From: an uncultured Roseicyclus sp.
GTDB lineage: Bacteria; Pseudomonadota; Alphaproteobacteria; Rhodobacterales; Rhodobacteraceae
DNA: 64,000 nucleotides
Reading direction: 5' to 3'
NCBI GenBank assembly: GCA_937139335.1
Contig: CAKZPN010000038.1
Coordinates: 50,492-114,491, forward strand
Numbering within the stretch: position 1 is the first letter of the stretch; each line of letters opens with the position of its first letter. This document shows positions 48,922-57,408 of this stretch, piece after piece. The notes below the pieces were generated by a model that saw only the letters and a list, made by a program, of their open reading frames with translations, had not been told where the DNA came from and searched no databases. Position numbers and translations under genes: made by a program.

Positions 48922-49950
48922 ATGTCTCATCTCAAGTTTTCCACGGCTGCGATCGCAGTCGTCGCAGTCTGCGCCGCAACGGGCGCCGTCGCGCAGACCC
49001 GTACCAACGTGCAGGTCGCCGGCTCGTCGACCGTTCTGCCCTACGCAACCATCGTCGCTGAAGCCTTCGGCGCAGAGACCGATTTCGCGACGCCCGTCGT
49101 CGAAGGTGGCGGCTCCTCCACCGGTCGCCGTCTGCTGTGTGAAGGCGTTGGCGAAGGCACCATCGACGTCGCAAACTCCTCGAGCCTGATGAGCGACTCC
49201 GAGCGCGAAGCCTGCATGGCAGCCGGCGTGACGCCGGTCGAAATCCGCTTCGGCTACGACGGCATCGTGTTCGCCTCCGACATCAACGGCCCGTCTTTCG
49301 CGTTCACGCCCGCCGACTGGTACTACGCGCTGGCCGCCGAGATCCCGATGGACGGCGCAATGGTTGCCAACCCCAACAGCTCCTGGGCTGAAGTGAACGC
49401 AGATCTGCCCGACCAGCCGATCAACGCCTTCATCCCCGGCACCAACCACGGCACCCGCGAAGTCTTCGAAGAGAACGTGATCCTCGTGGGCTGCGAAGAA
49501 ACCGGCGCCATGCAGTCCATGATGGACATGGGCATGGACGAAGATGCCGCCGAAGAGGCTTGCCTCACGCTCCGCACCGACGGCGCATCGGTCGACATCG
49601 AAGGCGACTACACCCAGACACTGGCGAACCTCGACTCCACCCCGACGGGCGTGGGCGTGTTCGGCCTGTCGTTCTACGAGAACAACACCGACCGTCTTCA
49701 GGTCGCCACGATGAGCGGCGTCACGCCGTCCACCGAGACGATCTCGACCGGTGAATACCCGGTGTCGCGTCCGCTCCAGTTCTACGTGAAGCAAGAGCAC
49801 CTGGGCGTCATCCCCGGCCTGCAGGAATACGTCGCCTTCTTCGTCTCCGACGAAATGGCCGGCCCTGGCGGCCCGCTCTCCGAGTACGGCCTGGTTCCCG
49901 ACCCGGAACTGGCCGCGACCCAGGAGATGGTCTCCCAGATGGGCATGTAA
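48922..49950 (+). CDS. pstS: Phosphate ABC transporter substrate-binding protein
   Basis: The protein has 342 residues with a Sec signal (LKFSTAAIAVVAVCAATGAVAQ). The mature protein starts with VQVAGSSTVLPYATIVAEAFG and contains EGGGSSTGRRLLCEGVGEGTIDVANSSS and FIPGTNHGTREVFEENV, the phosphate-contacting loops of PstS. SD sequence AGGAGAAG precedes the ATG. It binds phosphate in the periplasm for PstCAB. A stem-loop pair separates it from pstC and probably allows more PstS than permease to be made. Confidence 0.95.
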   Translation: MSHLKFSTAAIAVVAVCAATGAVAQTRTNVQVAGSSTVLPYATIVAEAFGAETDFATPVVEGGGSSTGRRLLCEGVGEGTIDVANSSSLMSDSEREACMAAGVTPVEIRFGYDGIVFASDINGPSFAFTPADWYYALAAEIPMDGAMVANPNSSWAEVNADLPDQPINAFIPGTNHGTREVFEENVILVGCEETGAMQSMMDMGMDEDAAEEACLTLRTDGASVDIEGDYTQTLANLDSTPTGVGVFGLSFYENNTDRLQVATMSGVTPSTETISTGEYPVSRPLQFYVKQEHLGVIPGLQEYVAFFVSDEMAGPGGPLSEYGLVPDPELAATQEMVSQMGM

Positions 49951-49961
49951 GATCTTCGCTT

Positions 49962-50028
49962 GAAGGTCATGCGCGCGGCTACGGCCGCGCGCAACTGCCG
50001 GGGCGGACCTTCCTGCCCCGGCTTGTTT
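49962..50028 (+). terminator. Double stem-loop between pstS and pstC
   Basis: Stem 1 is 9 bp (GCGCGCGGC 49971-49979 with GCCGCGCGC 49984-49992) closing a TACG loop, i.e. a C(UACG)G tetraloop of the very stable UNCG type. Stem 2 is 8 bp (GCCGGGGC 49997-50004 with GCCCCGGC 50015-50022) followed by TTGTTT. In addition GAAGGTC (49962-49968) is complementary to GACCTTC (50006-50012) in the loop of stem 2. It is likely an attenuator or mRNA-stabilising structure. Confidence 0.7.
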
Positions 50029-50042
50029 AAAGAAGGTTCGAG

Positions 50043-51611
50043 ATGACCGCTCTCCTCACCCTCCCCAGCGTGCTTGTCATTGTCCTCGTTCTCGCCGCCG
50101 TTGGGTTCTTCCTGGGCCGCAGGCGGGCTCTGGCTGCCTCCGGCGGCACACCGTCGACGCTGCATTCGCTCCCGCGCCAGCACGGCTGGCACGTGGCCCT
50201 GGCAACAGCGGTTCCGGCGCTGATCCTCATCGTGTTCTGGAGCTTCCTCGCGGGTCTTGTCTCGAACATCTACATCGACGCGATCATTCCCGACGATCAG
50301 CCCGAACTGCGCCTCCCGCTGGAGCAGCGCGCGGGCCTGACCGAACGCGAGATCGAGATCCGGGTCCAGGGGCGGCGCGACCTGTTCATCTCGAACGTGC
50401 AGGCGCTTGCCGGCGCGATCGACCGCTATGTCGCCAATGGCAACGCCACAGAGGAAGAAGTGCAGCGCTGGCGCGCGGATCTTGCGCCGCTGCAGCAGCG
50501 TCTTCAACGCGACGGCCAGATCGTCAGCACGGCCGTCACCCAAGGTTCCCTGAACCGGGCGCTCGAACTGCGCCGGTTCAACGCGATCGTCGCAGTGACC
50601 GGGCCGCTGGCTGCGCTGGCAATGGCGGTGATCGGCTTCGCCGTCTCGCTTCTGGTGATCAGCCGCGACTTCCGGGCGCGCATCTCGGTGGAGCGCTGGA
50701 CCCGCGGGTTCCTCGTCTTCGCCTCGACCATGGCAATCCTCACCACGATCGCCATCCTGTCCGCGATCACGCTTCCGTCGCTCACCTTCTTCCGCGAATA
50801 CGGGCTGTTCGACTTTCTCACCGGCCTGACCTGGGCGCCCGCGGGCGACGTCACCGGCGTGCCCGCCGGCCGCAATGGCGAGTACCAGTCCGAGCTCGGC
50901 TTCCTGCCGCTGATCTGGGGCACGCTCTACATCGCCTTCGTGGCGCTGCTGGTCGCGGTGCCGCTCGGGCTTCTGGCGGCAATCTACCTGTCGGAGTTCG
51001 CGACCAAGGGCGTCCGCGCCTGGGTTAAGCCGGCGCTGGAAATTCTCGCCGGCGTGCCGACCATCGTCTACGGCATCTTCGCGCTGGTCACGATCGGGCC
51101 CTTCCTGCAAGCCATCGTCGGCACCACGATCATGCCGAACACGGTGTCGGTCATGACCGCCGGCGTGGTGATGGGCATGATGCTGGTGCCCTTCGTGTCC
51201 TCGCTGTCCGACGACGTGATCAACGCGGTGCCGCAGGCGATGCGCGACGGCTCGCTCGGCCTCGGCGCGACGCCAGCCGAGACGGTCACGCAGGTTGTGC
51301 TGCCCGCGGCGCTGCCGGGGATCGTCGGCGCCATCGTGCTGGCCGCCTCGCGCGCCATCGGTGAAACCATGATCGTGGTTCTGGCCGCCGGCGCGCTGTC
51401 GAACGTCACCGGGATCGAGCCCAACCCGTTCGGGGCGGTCGTCACGGTGACGACCCGGATTGTCGCGGTCCTGACCGGCGAAGGCTCGGGCTTTGACTCG
51501 ATCGACGTCCTGGCCGTCTTCGCGCTGGCCTTCACGCTCTTCTTCATCACGCTCGGGCTGAACCTCCTCGCCCAGCGTATGGTCGCCAAATACCGGGAGC
51601 AGTACGAATGA
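50043..51611 (+). CDS. pstC: Phosphate ABC transporter permease PstC
   Basis: The protein has 522 residues, longer than the usual 300-330. The extra N-terminal part has a membrane helix, a basic segment, another helix (LATAVPALILIVFWSFLAGLV) and a polar helical region (about residues 80-170) before the conserved permease core. The core begins FLPLIWGTLYIAFVALLVAVPLGL and includes the ABC-coupling loop QAMRDGSLGLGATPAETVTQVVLPAALPGIVGAIVL. Large PstC and PstA proteins are usual in some Alphaproteobacteria. It overlaps pstA by 4 bp. Confidence 0.95.
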   Translation: MTALLTLPSVLVIVLVLAAVGFFLGRRRALAASGGTPSTLHSLPRQHGWHVALATAVPALILIVFWSFLAGLVSNIYIDAIIPDDQPELRLPLEQRAGLTEREIEIRVQGRRDLFISNVQALAGAIDRYVANGNATEEEVQRWRADLAPLQQRLQRDGQIVSTAVTQGSLNRALELRRFNAIVAVTGPLAALAMAVIGFAVSLLVISRDFRARISVERWTRGFLVFASTMAILTTIAILSAITLPSLTFFREYGLFDFLTGLTWAPAGDVTGVPAGRNGEYQSELGFLPLIWGTLYIAFVALLVAVPLGLLAAIYLSEFATKGVRAWVKPALEILAGVPTIVYGIFALVTIGPFLQAIVGTTIMPNTVSVMTAGVVMGMMLVPFVSSLSDDVINAVPQAMRDGSLGLGATPAETVTQVVLPAALPGIVGAIVLAASRAIGETMIVVLAAGALSNVTGIEPNPFGAVVTVTTRIVAVLTGEGSGFDSIDVLAVFALAFTLFFITLGLNLLAQRMVAKYREQYE

Positions 51612-53365
51612 CCGACGCAAGCATCAGCGGCGCCCCGAAGCCTCCCGCGGCACAGGTCTCGCTCTTTCAGCGGTCCCAGCAAGTGCAGCGCCGCCACCAG
51701 AAGGGGGCAGCGCTGCGCTACCTGGGCATGGCCGCCATCACGCTCGTCCTCGTCTTTCTCGGGGTCCTGCTGTGGTCGATCTTTTCGCGCGGTCTTCCGG
51801 CGCTCTGGCAATACCAGGCCGAGATCGAGATCTACTACGATCCTGCGATCCTCAACTCCGACGGCGGTGAAGTGACGGCCGAGGAAATCGAGGGTGTCAG
51901 CCTGCGCTCGGGCTTCGAGCAGGGGATTTTCGCGGTGTCGCTGGAGCGGACGCTGGAAAATGCCGGCATCGACATCGAAGGCACGGTTGCCGGCGCCTGG
52001 ATCGGGCAGGCCACCGGTATCCTTGACAGTGCCGGGCTCGAGAACGGCAGCGCGATCATTCAGTCCGCGGACTCGCCGACCGACCTTGCGCAGGAATTCG
52101 GCCAGGCCGGCAACGCGCTGCGGGCCGCGAACACCGCGCTCGACGGCGAGGACCCCGCCGCCGCGGTAGAGGCGCTGACTGCTGCGTCCGAGGCCCTGGC
52201 CGCCGCCGGGTTCGAGGCTGCCGCCGCAGAGGTCGCCTCGATTGCAGCCACGGCCGAAGGCGAAGGCCTGGAAGCAGCCGACACCGCGCTGTCCGCCACC
52301 GGCTACCAGCAGGGGCTGTTCGACGCCGCCACCGCGCTTCGTCAGGCCGACGGCTACGAGCAGGGCGACCTCCTCGCGATCATCTACGCCGCCAACCGCC
52401 GCGACGTGCGCGACCGGGTCGTGAACAACCTCGACCTCGTCGGCGACACCTCGCGGGAGGGCGTGCCGATCTCCATCGCGCTGACGCGCTACCTGTCGGG
52501 CGAACTGTCCGGCGTCGGCCAGGCGCAGATGCCGCCGGGCTTCGACATCGGGCAACTGGCCCTCGTCGACGCGATGCGGGACGCCGGCATCATCGACAGG
52601 AACTTCCGCTGGAGCTTCTTCACCAACACCTATTCCCAGAACGGGGCGGTGGCGGGCATCGGACCGGCGCTGATGGGCTCGGCCTACATGATGCTGGTGG
52701 TTCTGGTCTTCTCGCTCCTGTTCGGGGTGGCCGCGTCGATATACCTTGAGGAATTCGCGCCCAAGAACAAGCTGACCGACTTCATCGAGATCAACATCGC
52801 GAACCTCGCGGCTGTTCCGTCCATCGTCTTCGGTATCCTCGGCGCGGCGATCCTGTTCACGCTTGGCGGGCTCGGCTTCGGCAACTCGATCCGCGGAACG
52901 GCGTTGCTGGGCGGGATCGTGTTGTCGCTGATGACCCTGCCGACGATCGTGATCGCGACACGGGCCGCACTGAAGGCGGTGCCGCCGTCGATCCGTGACG
53001 CGGCGCTCGGCGTCGGGGCCTCGAAGGTGCAGACCGTGTTCCACCATGTCCTGCCGCTTGCCGCGCCGGGCATCCTGACGGGCACGATCATCGGTATCGC
53101 GCAAGCTCTCGGAGAGACCGCGCCGCTGCTCCTGATCGGCCTCTCGGTCTCCACCGGTGCCGGCCTGCTGTCTTCGCCCTTCACCGGCGGTCTTCTGGAA
53201 CAGGCGCAGTCGATGCCGACGGTTGTCTTCCTCCTCGCTCAGAACGAGGATGCGACGGTCCGCGAAGGACTCGCACAATCGGCCATCATCGTGATGCTTC
53301 TTCTGCTATTTGCACTTAATTTCCTGGCCATTATGCTGCGCCGTCGGTTCGAGCGGAGGTGGTAA
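51608..53365 (+). CDS. pstA: Phosphate ABC transporter permease PstA with large periplasmic insert
   Basis: The protein has 585 residues, about twice the normal length. After the first membrane helix ([21 protein letters not shown]) there is an insert of some 280 residues, including an alanine/glutamate-rich helical stretch (for example [20 protein letters not shown], around residues 175-240). The permease core follows from about residue 355: [24 protein letters not shown], then the coupling loop [35 protein letters not shown]. It pairs with PstC in the membrane. The insert presumably faces the periplasm, where it could contact PstS. Confidence 0.93.
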   Translation: MTDASISGAPKPPAAQVSLFQRSQQVQRRHQKGAALRYLGMAAITLVLVFLGVLLWSIFSRGLPALWQYQAEIEIYYDPAILNSDGGEVTAEEIEGVSLRSGFEQGIFAVSLERTLENAGIDIEGTVAGAWIGQATGILDSAGLENGSAIIQSADSPTDLAQEFGQAGNALRAANTALDGEDPAAAVEALTAASEALAAAGFEAAAAEVASIAATAEGEGLEAADTALSATGYQQGLFDAATALRQADGYEQGDLLAIIYAANRRDVRDRVVNNLDLVGDTSREGVPISIALTRYLSGELSGVGQAQMPPGFDIGQLALVDAMRDAGIIDRNFRWSFFTNTYSQNGAVAGIGPALMGSAYMMLVVLVFSLLFGVAASIYLEEFAPKNKLTDFIEINIANLAAVPSIVFGILGAAILFTLGGLGFGNSIRGTALLGGIVLSLMTLPTIVIATRAALKAVPPSIRDAALGVGASKVQTVFHHVLPLAAPGILTGTIIGIAQALGETAPLLLIGLSVSTGAGLLSSPFTGGLLEQAQSMPTVVFLLAQNEDATVREGLAQSAIIVMLLLLFALNFLAIMLRRRFERRW

Positions 53366-53385
53366 GGCAGATGGAGGACGAAAGA

Positions 53386-54183
53386 ATGAATGACATGCAA
53401 CTCGACCAGCGCGTTGTCGGCAGCGACGACATCAAGATCTCGGCACGGAACTGCCAGGTTTTTTACGGCGACACCCACGCCATCAAGGACGTGACCGTCG
53501 ACATCGAAGACAAGATGGTCACGGCGTTCATCGGCCCTTCGGGCTGCGGCAAGTCGACCTTCCTGCGCTGCCTGAACCGGATGAACGACACCATCGAAAG
53601 CTGCCGGGTCGAGGGCGATATCCGCCTCGACGGCGAGGATATCTACGACAAGCGCGTGGATCCGGTGCAGTTGCGCGCCAAGGTCGGCATGGTCTTTCAG
53701 AAGCCCAACCCGTTCCCGAAGTCGATCTACGACAACGTGGCCTACGGGCCCAAGATCCACGGGCTCGCCCGCACCAAGGCCGAGCTTGACGAGATCGTCG
53801 AGCGGTCGCTGCGCCGCGCCGCGCTCTGGAACGAGGCAAAGGACCGCCTGCAGGAACCCGGCACCGGCCTTTCGGGCGGCCAGCAGCAGCGTCTGTGCAT
53901 CGCACGCGCCGTGGCCACCGGCCCCGAAGTCCTGCTGATGGACGAACCCTGTTCCGCGCTCGATCCCATCGCGACCGCACAGGTCGAGGAACTGATCGAC
54001 GAGCTGCGGCAGAGCTATTCGGTGGTCATCGTGACCCACTCGATGCAGCAGGCCGCGCGCGTCAGCCAGAAAACGGCCTTCTTCCACCTCGGCAATCTCG
54101 TGGAATTCGGCGTCACGTCGAAGATCTTCACCAATCCCGAGGATCCTCGGACGGAAAGCTACATCACGGGCCGGATCGGCTGA
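53386..54183 (+). CDS. pstB: Phosphate ABC transporter ATP-binding protein
   Basis: The protein has 265 residues from ATG 53386, chosen because GGAGG lies 8 bases upstream; in-frame starts at 53359 and 53371 lack a better site. Walker A is GPSGCGKST (about residues 50-58), the signature is [14 protein letters not shown], Walker B is [13 protein letters not shown] and the switch histidine is in VIVTHSMQQ. It powers PstCA. It is followed by phoU after 23 bp. Confidence 0.96.
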   Translation: MNDMQLDQRVVGSDDIKISARNCQVFYGDTHAIKDVTVDIEDKMVTAFIGPSGCGKSTFLRCLNRMNDTIESCRVEGDIRLDGEDIYDKRVDPVQLRAKVGMVFQKPNPFPKSIYDNVAYGPKIHGLARTKAELDEIVERSLRRAALWNEAKDRLQEPGTGLSGGQQQRLCIARAVATGPEVLLMDEPCSALDPIATAQVEELIDELRQSYSVVIVTHSMQQAARVSQKTAFFHLGNLVEFGVTSKIFTNPEDPRTESYITGRIG

Positions 54184-54206
54184 GGAACAAAGGGCAGGGC
54201 AGCATC

Positions 54207-54923
54207 ATGGCTAATTCTGAACATATCGTCGCGAGCTTCGACCGCGACCTCGAAGGCATCCAGGCCCAGATCATGCGGATGGGGGGGCTTGTCGAAGACG
54301 CCATTTCAAAGTCGACGCAGGCTCTGGACATGCGCGATGTCGAACTGGCCCGCGAAGTGCGGCAGGGCGACAAGGCGATCGACGACCTCGAGGAAATGGT
54401 CAACGACGAGGCCGCCCGGATCATCGCGCAACGCCAGCCGGCGGCCACGGACCTGCGCACGGTCCTGACCGTCTTCCGCGTCTCGACCAACCTCGAGCGG
54501 ATCGGTGACTACGCCAAGAACATCGCCAAGCGCACCGAAACCATCATCGACCAGCCGCCGGTGAACGGCACCGGTGCCTCGCTGCGCCGCATGGCCCGGC
54601 AGGTGGAGCTGATGCTGAAGGACGTGCTGGACGCCTATATCCAGCGCGACGCCGATCTGGCTGCGGACGTGCGCGCCCGCGACATGGACGTGGACCAGAT
54701 GTATTCGGCGCTGTTCCGCGAATACCTGACCTTCATGATGGAAGATCCGCGCAACATCACGACCTGCATGCACCTGCATTTCATGGCCAAGAACATCGAG
54801 CGCATGGGCGATCATGTCACCTCGATCGCCGAGCAGGTGATCTACCTGGTCACGGGCGACCTGCCCGACGAAGAGCGGCCCAAGCAGGACCGCACGCCGC
54901 ATGACGCGGGCGCGACGAAATAG
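54207..54923 (+). CDS. phoU: Phosphate signalling complex protein PhoU
   Basis: The protein has 238 residues made of two repeated three-helix PhoU units: FDRDLEGIQAQIMRMGGLVEDAI starts the first and RRMARQVELMLKDVLDAYIQRD the second. Conserved metal-binding-type stretches are VSTNLERIGDYAKNIAKR and HLHFMAKNIERMGDHVTSIAEQV. PhoU links Pst transporter state to the PhoR-PhoB regulatory pair. PhoR is not encoded next to it here. Confidence 0.95.
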   Translation: MANSEHIVASFDRDLEGIQAQIMRMGGLVEDAISKSTQALDMRDVELAREVRQGDKAIDDLEEMVNDEAARIIAQRQPAATDLRTVLTVFRVSTNLERIGDYAKNIAKRTETIIDQPPVNGTGASLRRMARQVELMLKDVLDAYIQRDADLAADVRARDMDVDQMYSALFREYLTFMMEDPRNITTCMHLHFMAKNIERMGDHVTSIAEQVIYLVTGDLPDEERPKQDRTPHDAGATK

Positions 54924-54937
54924 ATGGAAACGCTCTG

Positions 54938-55624
54938 ATGGCTGGCGAACCGCTGGTTCTTGTGGTCGAGGACGAGCCGGCCCAACGTGAGGTGCTGGCC
55001 TACAACATCCAGGCCGAAGGCTTCCAGGTGATGACGGCCGAGGCCGGCGACATCGCGCTCGACATGGTGCGCGAGACGCCCCCCGACGTCATCGTGCTGG
55101 ACTGGATGTTGCCCCATGTCTCGGGGATCGAGGTCTGCCGCCAGCTCAAGATGGGAACCGAGACGGCGCGGATCCCGATCATCATGCTGTCGGCCCGCTC
55201 CGAAGAGGTGGACAAGGTCCGTGGCCTCGAGACAGGGGCCGACGACTACATCACCAAGCCCTATTCGGTTGCCGAGCTTCTGGCGCGGCTGCGCACCCAG
55301 TTGCGCCGCGTGCGGCCCGCGACCGTGGGCGAGCGACTGGAATACGAGGATATCCTCGTCGACCTGGCCGAGCATCGGGTCTACCGCAACAGCGAACAGC
55401 TGAGCCTCGGGCCGACCGAGTTCCGGCTGCTGACCGCCTTCATGGAACGTCCCGGCCGGGTCTGGAGCCGCGAGCAACTGCTCGACCGGGTCTGGGGCCG
55501 CGACATCTACGTCGACAGCCGCACTGTCGATGTGCACGTCGGCCGCTTGCGCAAGGCGCTGAAGGCCGGCGATCACGGCGACCCGATCCGCACCGTGCGC
55601 GGCGCAGGCTATGCGCTGGGCTGA
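54938..55624 (+). CDS. phoB: Phosphate regulon response regulator PhoB
   Basis: The protein has 228 residues. The receiver domain has the acidic pair in VVEDEPAQREVL, the phosphoacceptor aspartate in VIVLDWMLPHVSG, and the conserved lysine in YITKPYS. The C-terminal OmpR/PhoB winged helix includes LGPTEFRLLTAFMERPGRVWSREQLLD and VDVHVGRLRKAL, ending in RTVRGAGYAL. It activates Pho-box promoters such as the one upstream of pstS. Confidence 0.96.
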   Translation: MAGEPLVLVVEDEPAQREVLAYNIQAEGFQVMTAEAGDIALDMVRETPPDVIVLDWMLPHVSGIEVCRQLKMGTETARIPIIMLSARSEEVDKVRGLETGADDYITKPYSVAELLARLRTQLRRVRPATVGERLEYEDILVDLAEHRVYRNSEQLSLGPTEFRLLTAFMERPGRVWSREQLLDRVWGRDIYVDSRTVDVHVGRLRKALKAGDHGDPIRTVRGAGYALG

Positions 55625-55633
55625 CCGGACGTT

Positions 55634-56341
55634 TTGACACTTCCTCAAGATATCCTGCATCTGGCCGAGCCCTTGATTGGCGTCGCCGATCTGGAGGATG
55701 AGAGCGTTTCGGCCTTCGTAGCCGCACTGGGGGACCGTCTCTCGCGACTTGCCCGCTGCGCAGGGCGGAGCGCGCTCGCCGCCGCGATCTCGGATCACCG
55801 GCCGGATTACGTGCTGCTGGGCGCGCGCGCCGATGCCTCGGATGCCGAGGCCATTGCCGCGGCGATGCGGACGGCCTCGCTCGGCGTCATGATCATGTGG
55901 GGCGACACGCGGCCGCATGCCGTCATCGACATGCCGGGCCCGTTCGAGGTCGAGAGCTTCGACAGGACCGAGGGGCTGGACATGTTCACGCTTCGCCTGC
56001 GCGGGCTGATGCGGCGGTGCCGTCCCGTCGCCCTGGCGGGGCAGCGCAGCACCGGCGGCACAACGCTGGACGAGGCGGCGATGACGCTCAGCTACGGTTC
56101 TGCGACAGTGCCCCTGTCGCTCGAGGATTTCCGCCTTCTCGGCCCGCTCTTCGACCTGCCGGGCCGGGTCTGGTCGCGCGAGGATCTGCTCGACCTCGCC
56201 TATGGCGCGCAATCGGCCAATGCCGTGCGCACCGTCGATGTGAAACTGAACCGCACCCGCCGTCGGCTGCGCGCGGCGCTTGGCCACGACCCGATCCGCA
56301 GCGTGCGCGGCGAAGGCTACATTCTCGACCCCGGCGCATGA
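55634..56341 (+). CDS. PhoB-like regulator with degenerate receiver domain
   Basis: The protein has about 235 residues from a TTG start 9 bp after phoB, with a weak ribosome site, so the start is provisional. The C-terminal winged helix matches PhoB closely in layout (LEDFRLLGPLFDLPGRVWSREDLLDLAYG, VDVKLNRTRRRLRAAL, RSVRGEGYIL). The N-terminal half has receiver-like strands, but the position of the phosphoacceptor reads PDYVLLGARAD, with glycine in place of aspartate, and the conserved lysine-proline is GPF. It should therefore not be phosphorylated and may act by dimerisation or by competing with PhoB. Confidence 0.75.
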   Translation: MTLPQDILHLAEPLIGVADLEDESVSAFVAALGDRLSRLARCAGRSALAAAISDHRPDYVLLGARADASDAEAIAAAMRTASLGVMIMWGDTRPHAVIDMPGPFEVESFDRTEGLDMFTLRLRGLMRRCRPVALAGQRSTGGTTLDEAAMTLSYGSATVPLSLEDFRLLGPLFDLPGRVWSREDLLDLAYGAQSANAVRTVDVKLNRTRRRLRAALGHDPIRSVRGEGYILDPGA

Positions 56342-56400
56342 TGTTGACCCCCGGCCCCGCGCGCGTCATCCCTGTCGCGTAGCCGCGCGAGGACGCCACG

Positions 56401-57336
56401 ATGCAGCAAGACCATTCCACCACCCACGACGCGCTAGAAGACCCGCGCAACGCGGACATTCTGATCTACGTAAACGGCGACCTGAAGCACCGGGACGAGG
56501 CGATGGTCTCGGTCTACGATTCGGGCTTCATGCTCGGCGACGGCATGTGGGAGGGGATGCGCCTTTACGACGGTGTCTGGGCCTTCTTCGACGAGCACAT
56601 GGACCGCTTCTTCGACTCGTGCAAGGCGGTGAGCCTCGACGTGGGGATGGACCGCGCGGGGATCTTCGCGGCGCTGGAGGCGACACGGGCCGCCAACGCG
56701 ATGCAGACGGATGTGCATTGCCGGTTGATGCTGACGCGCGGGACCAAGGTGCGACCGTTCCAGCACCCGTCGCTCAGCCGCTCCGGCCCGACGCTGGTGA
56801 TCATCATGGAGCATTCGAAACCTGTCGACCGGTTGCAGTCGGCGGGCATCCGGCTCGCCACCGTTCCGCAGGTGCGGGGGCTGCCGATGAGCCAGGACGC
56901 GAAATATAATTCCCATTCCAAGCTGAACTGCGTGATTGCCTGTCTGCAGGCGGAGCAGGCCGGCGCCGACGAGGCGCTGATGCTCGACCCGCATGGCTTC
57001 GTGAACACGACCAACGCCTGCAACTTCTTCATAGTGCGCCGGGGCGAGGTTTGGACCTCGACCGGGGATTACTGCATGAACGGGGTGACGCGGGCGAAGG
57101 TGATCGAGCTTTGCCGTGCCGACGGCATTCCGATTTTCGAGAAGAACTTCTCGCTCTACGAGGCCTATGGCGCGGAGGAGGCGTTTCTGACCGGCACCTT
57201 CGGGGCGCAGACGCCGGTGGCCTCGATTGATGGGAAGCCCGTGGGGGACGGGGCTCGACCGGTGACGCGGCGGATTCGGGACCTCTACAAACAGGCGGTG
57301 GCGGAGCATGTGACCTCCCGACGCCAGGTCGGTTAA
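56401..57336 (+). CDS. Class IV aminotransferase (branched-chain/D-amino acid type)
   Basis: The protein has 311 residues of the fold-IV PLP family: MVSVYDSGFMLGDGMWEGMRLYDG at the start, the arginine-containing RLMLTRGTK region, the Schiff-base lysine in YNSHSKLNCV near residue 179, and EEAFLTGTFGAQTPVASIDG at the C-terminus. It may be a branched-chain amino acid transaminase or D-amino acid transaminase; motifs cannot separate these here. It starts 59 bp after the PhoB-like gene with a GAGGA site. Two palindromes follow it. Confidence 0.85.
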   Translation: MQQDHSTTHDALEDPRNADILIYVNGDLKHRDEAMVSVYDSGFMLGDGMWEGMRLYDGVWAFFDEHMDRFFDSCKAVSLDVGMDRAGIFAALEATRAANAMQTDVHCRLMLTRGTKVRPFQHPSLSRSGPTLVIIMEHSKPVDRLQSAGIRLATVPQVRGLPMSQDAKYNSHSKLNCVIACLQAEQAGADEALMLDPHGFVNTTNACNFFIVRRGEVWTSTGDYCMNGVTRAKVIELCRADGIPIFEKNFSLYEAYGAEEAFLTGTFGAQTPVASIDGKPVGDGARPVTRRIRDLYKQAVAEHVTSRRQVG

Positions 57337-57339
57337 ACT

Positions 57340-57382
57340 AGGAAAACTCGGGTTTTCCTGACCGGAAATCTGCAGATTTCCG
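57340..57382. terminator. Bidirectional terminator with two perfect inverted repeats
   Basis: AGGAAAAC-TCGG-GTTTTCCT (57340-57359) is an 8-bp stem with a 4-base loop. CGGAAATCTGCAGATTTCCG (57363-57382) is a perfect 20-bp palindrome 3 bp further on. They lie between convergent genes ending at 57336 (plus) and 57409 (minus), so both transcripts could end here. Confidence 0.7.
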
Positions 57383-57408
57383 TCGCGCCCACCTCCGAGT
57401 CTTGCGGC

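Noticed and set aside
48843..49061. 72-codon open frame overlapping the start of pstS
   Set aside because: It lies out of frame across the pstS signal peptide, has no ribosome site, and the protein is low-complexity basic.
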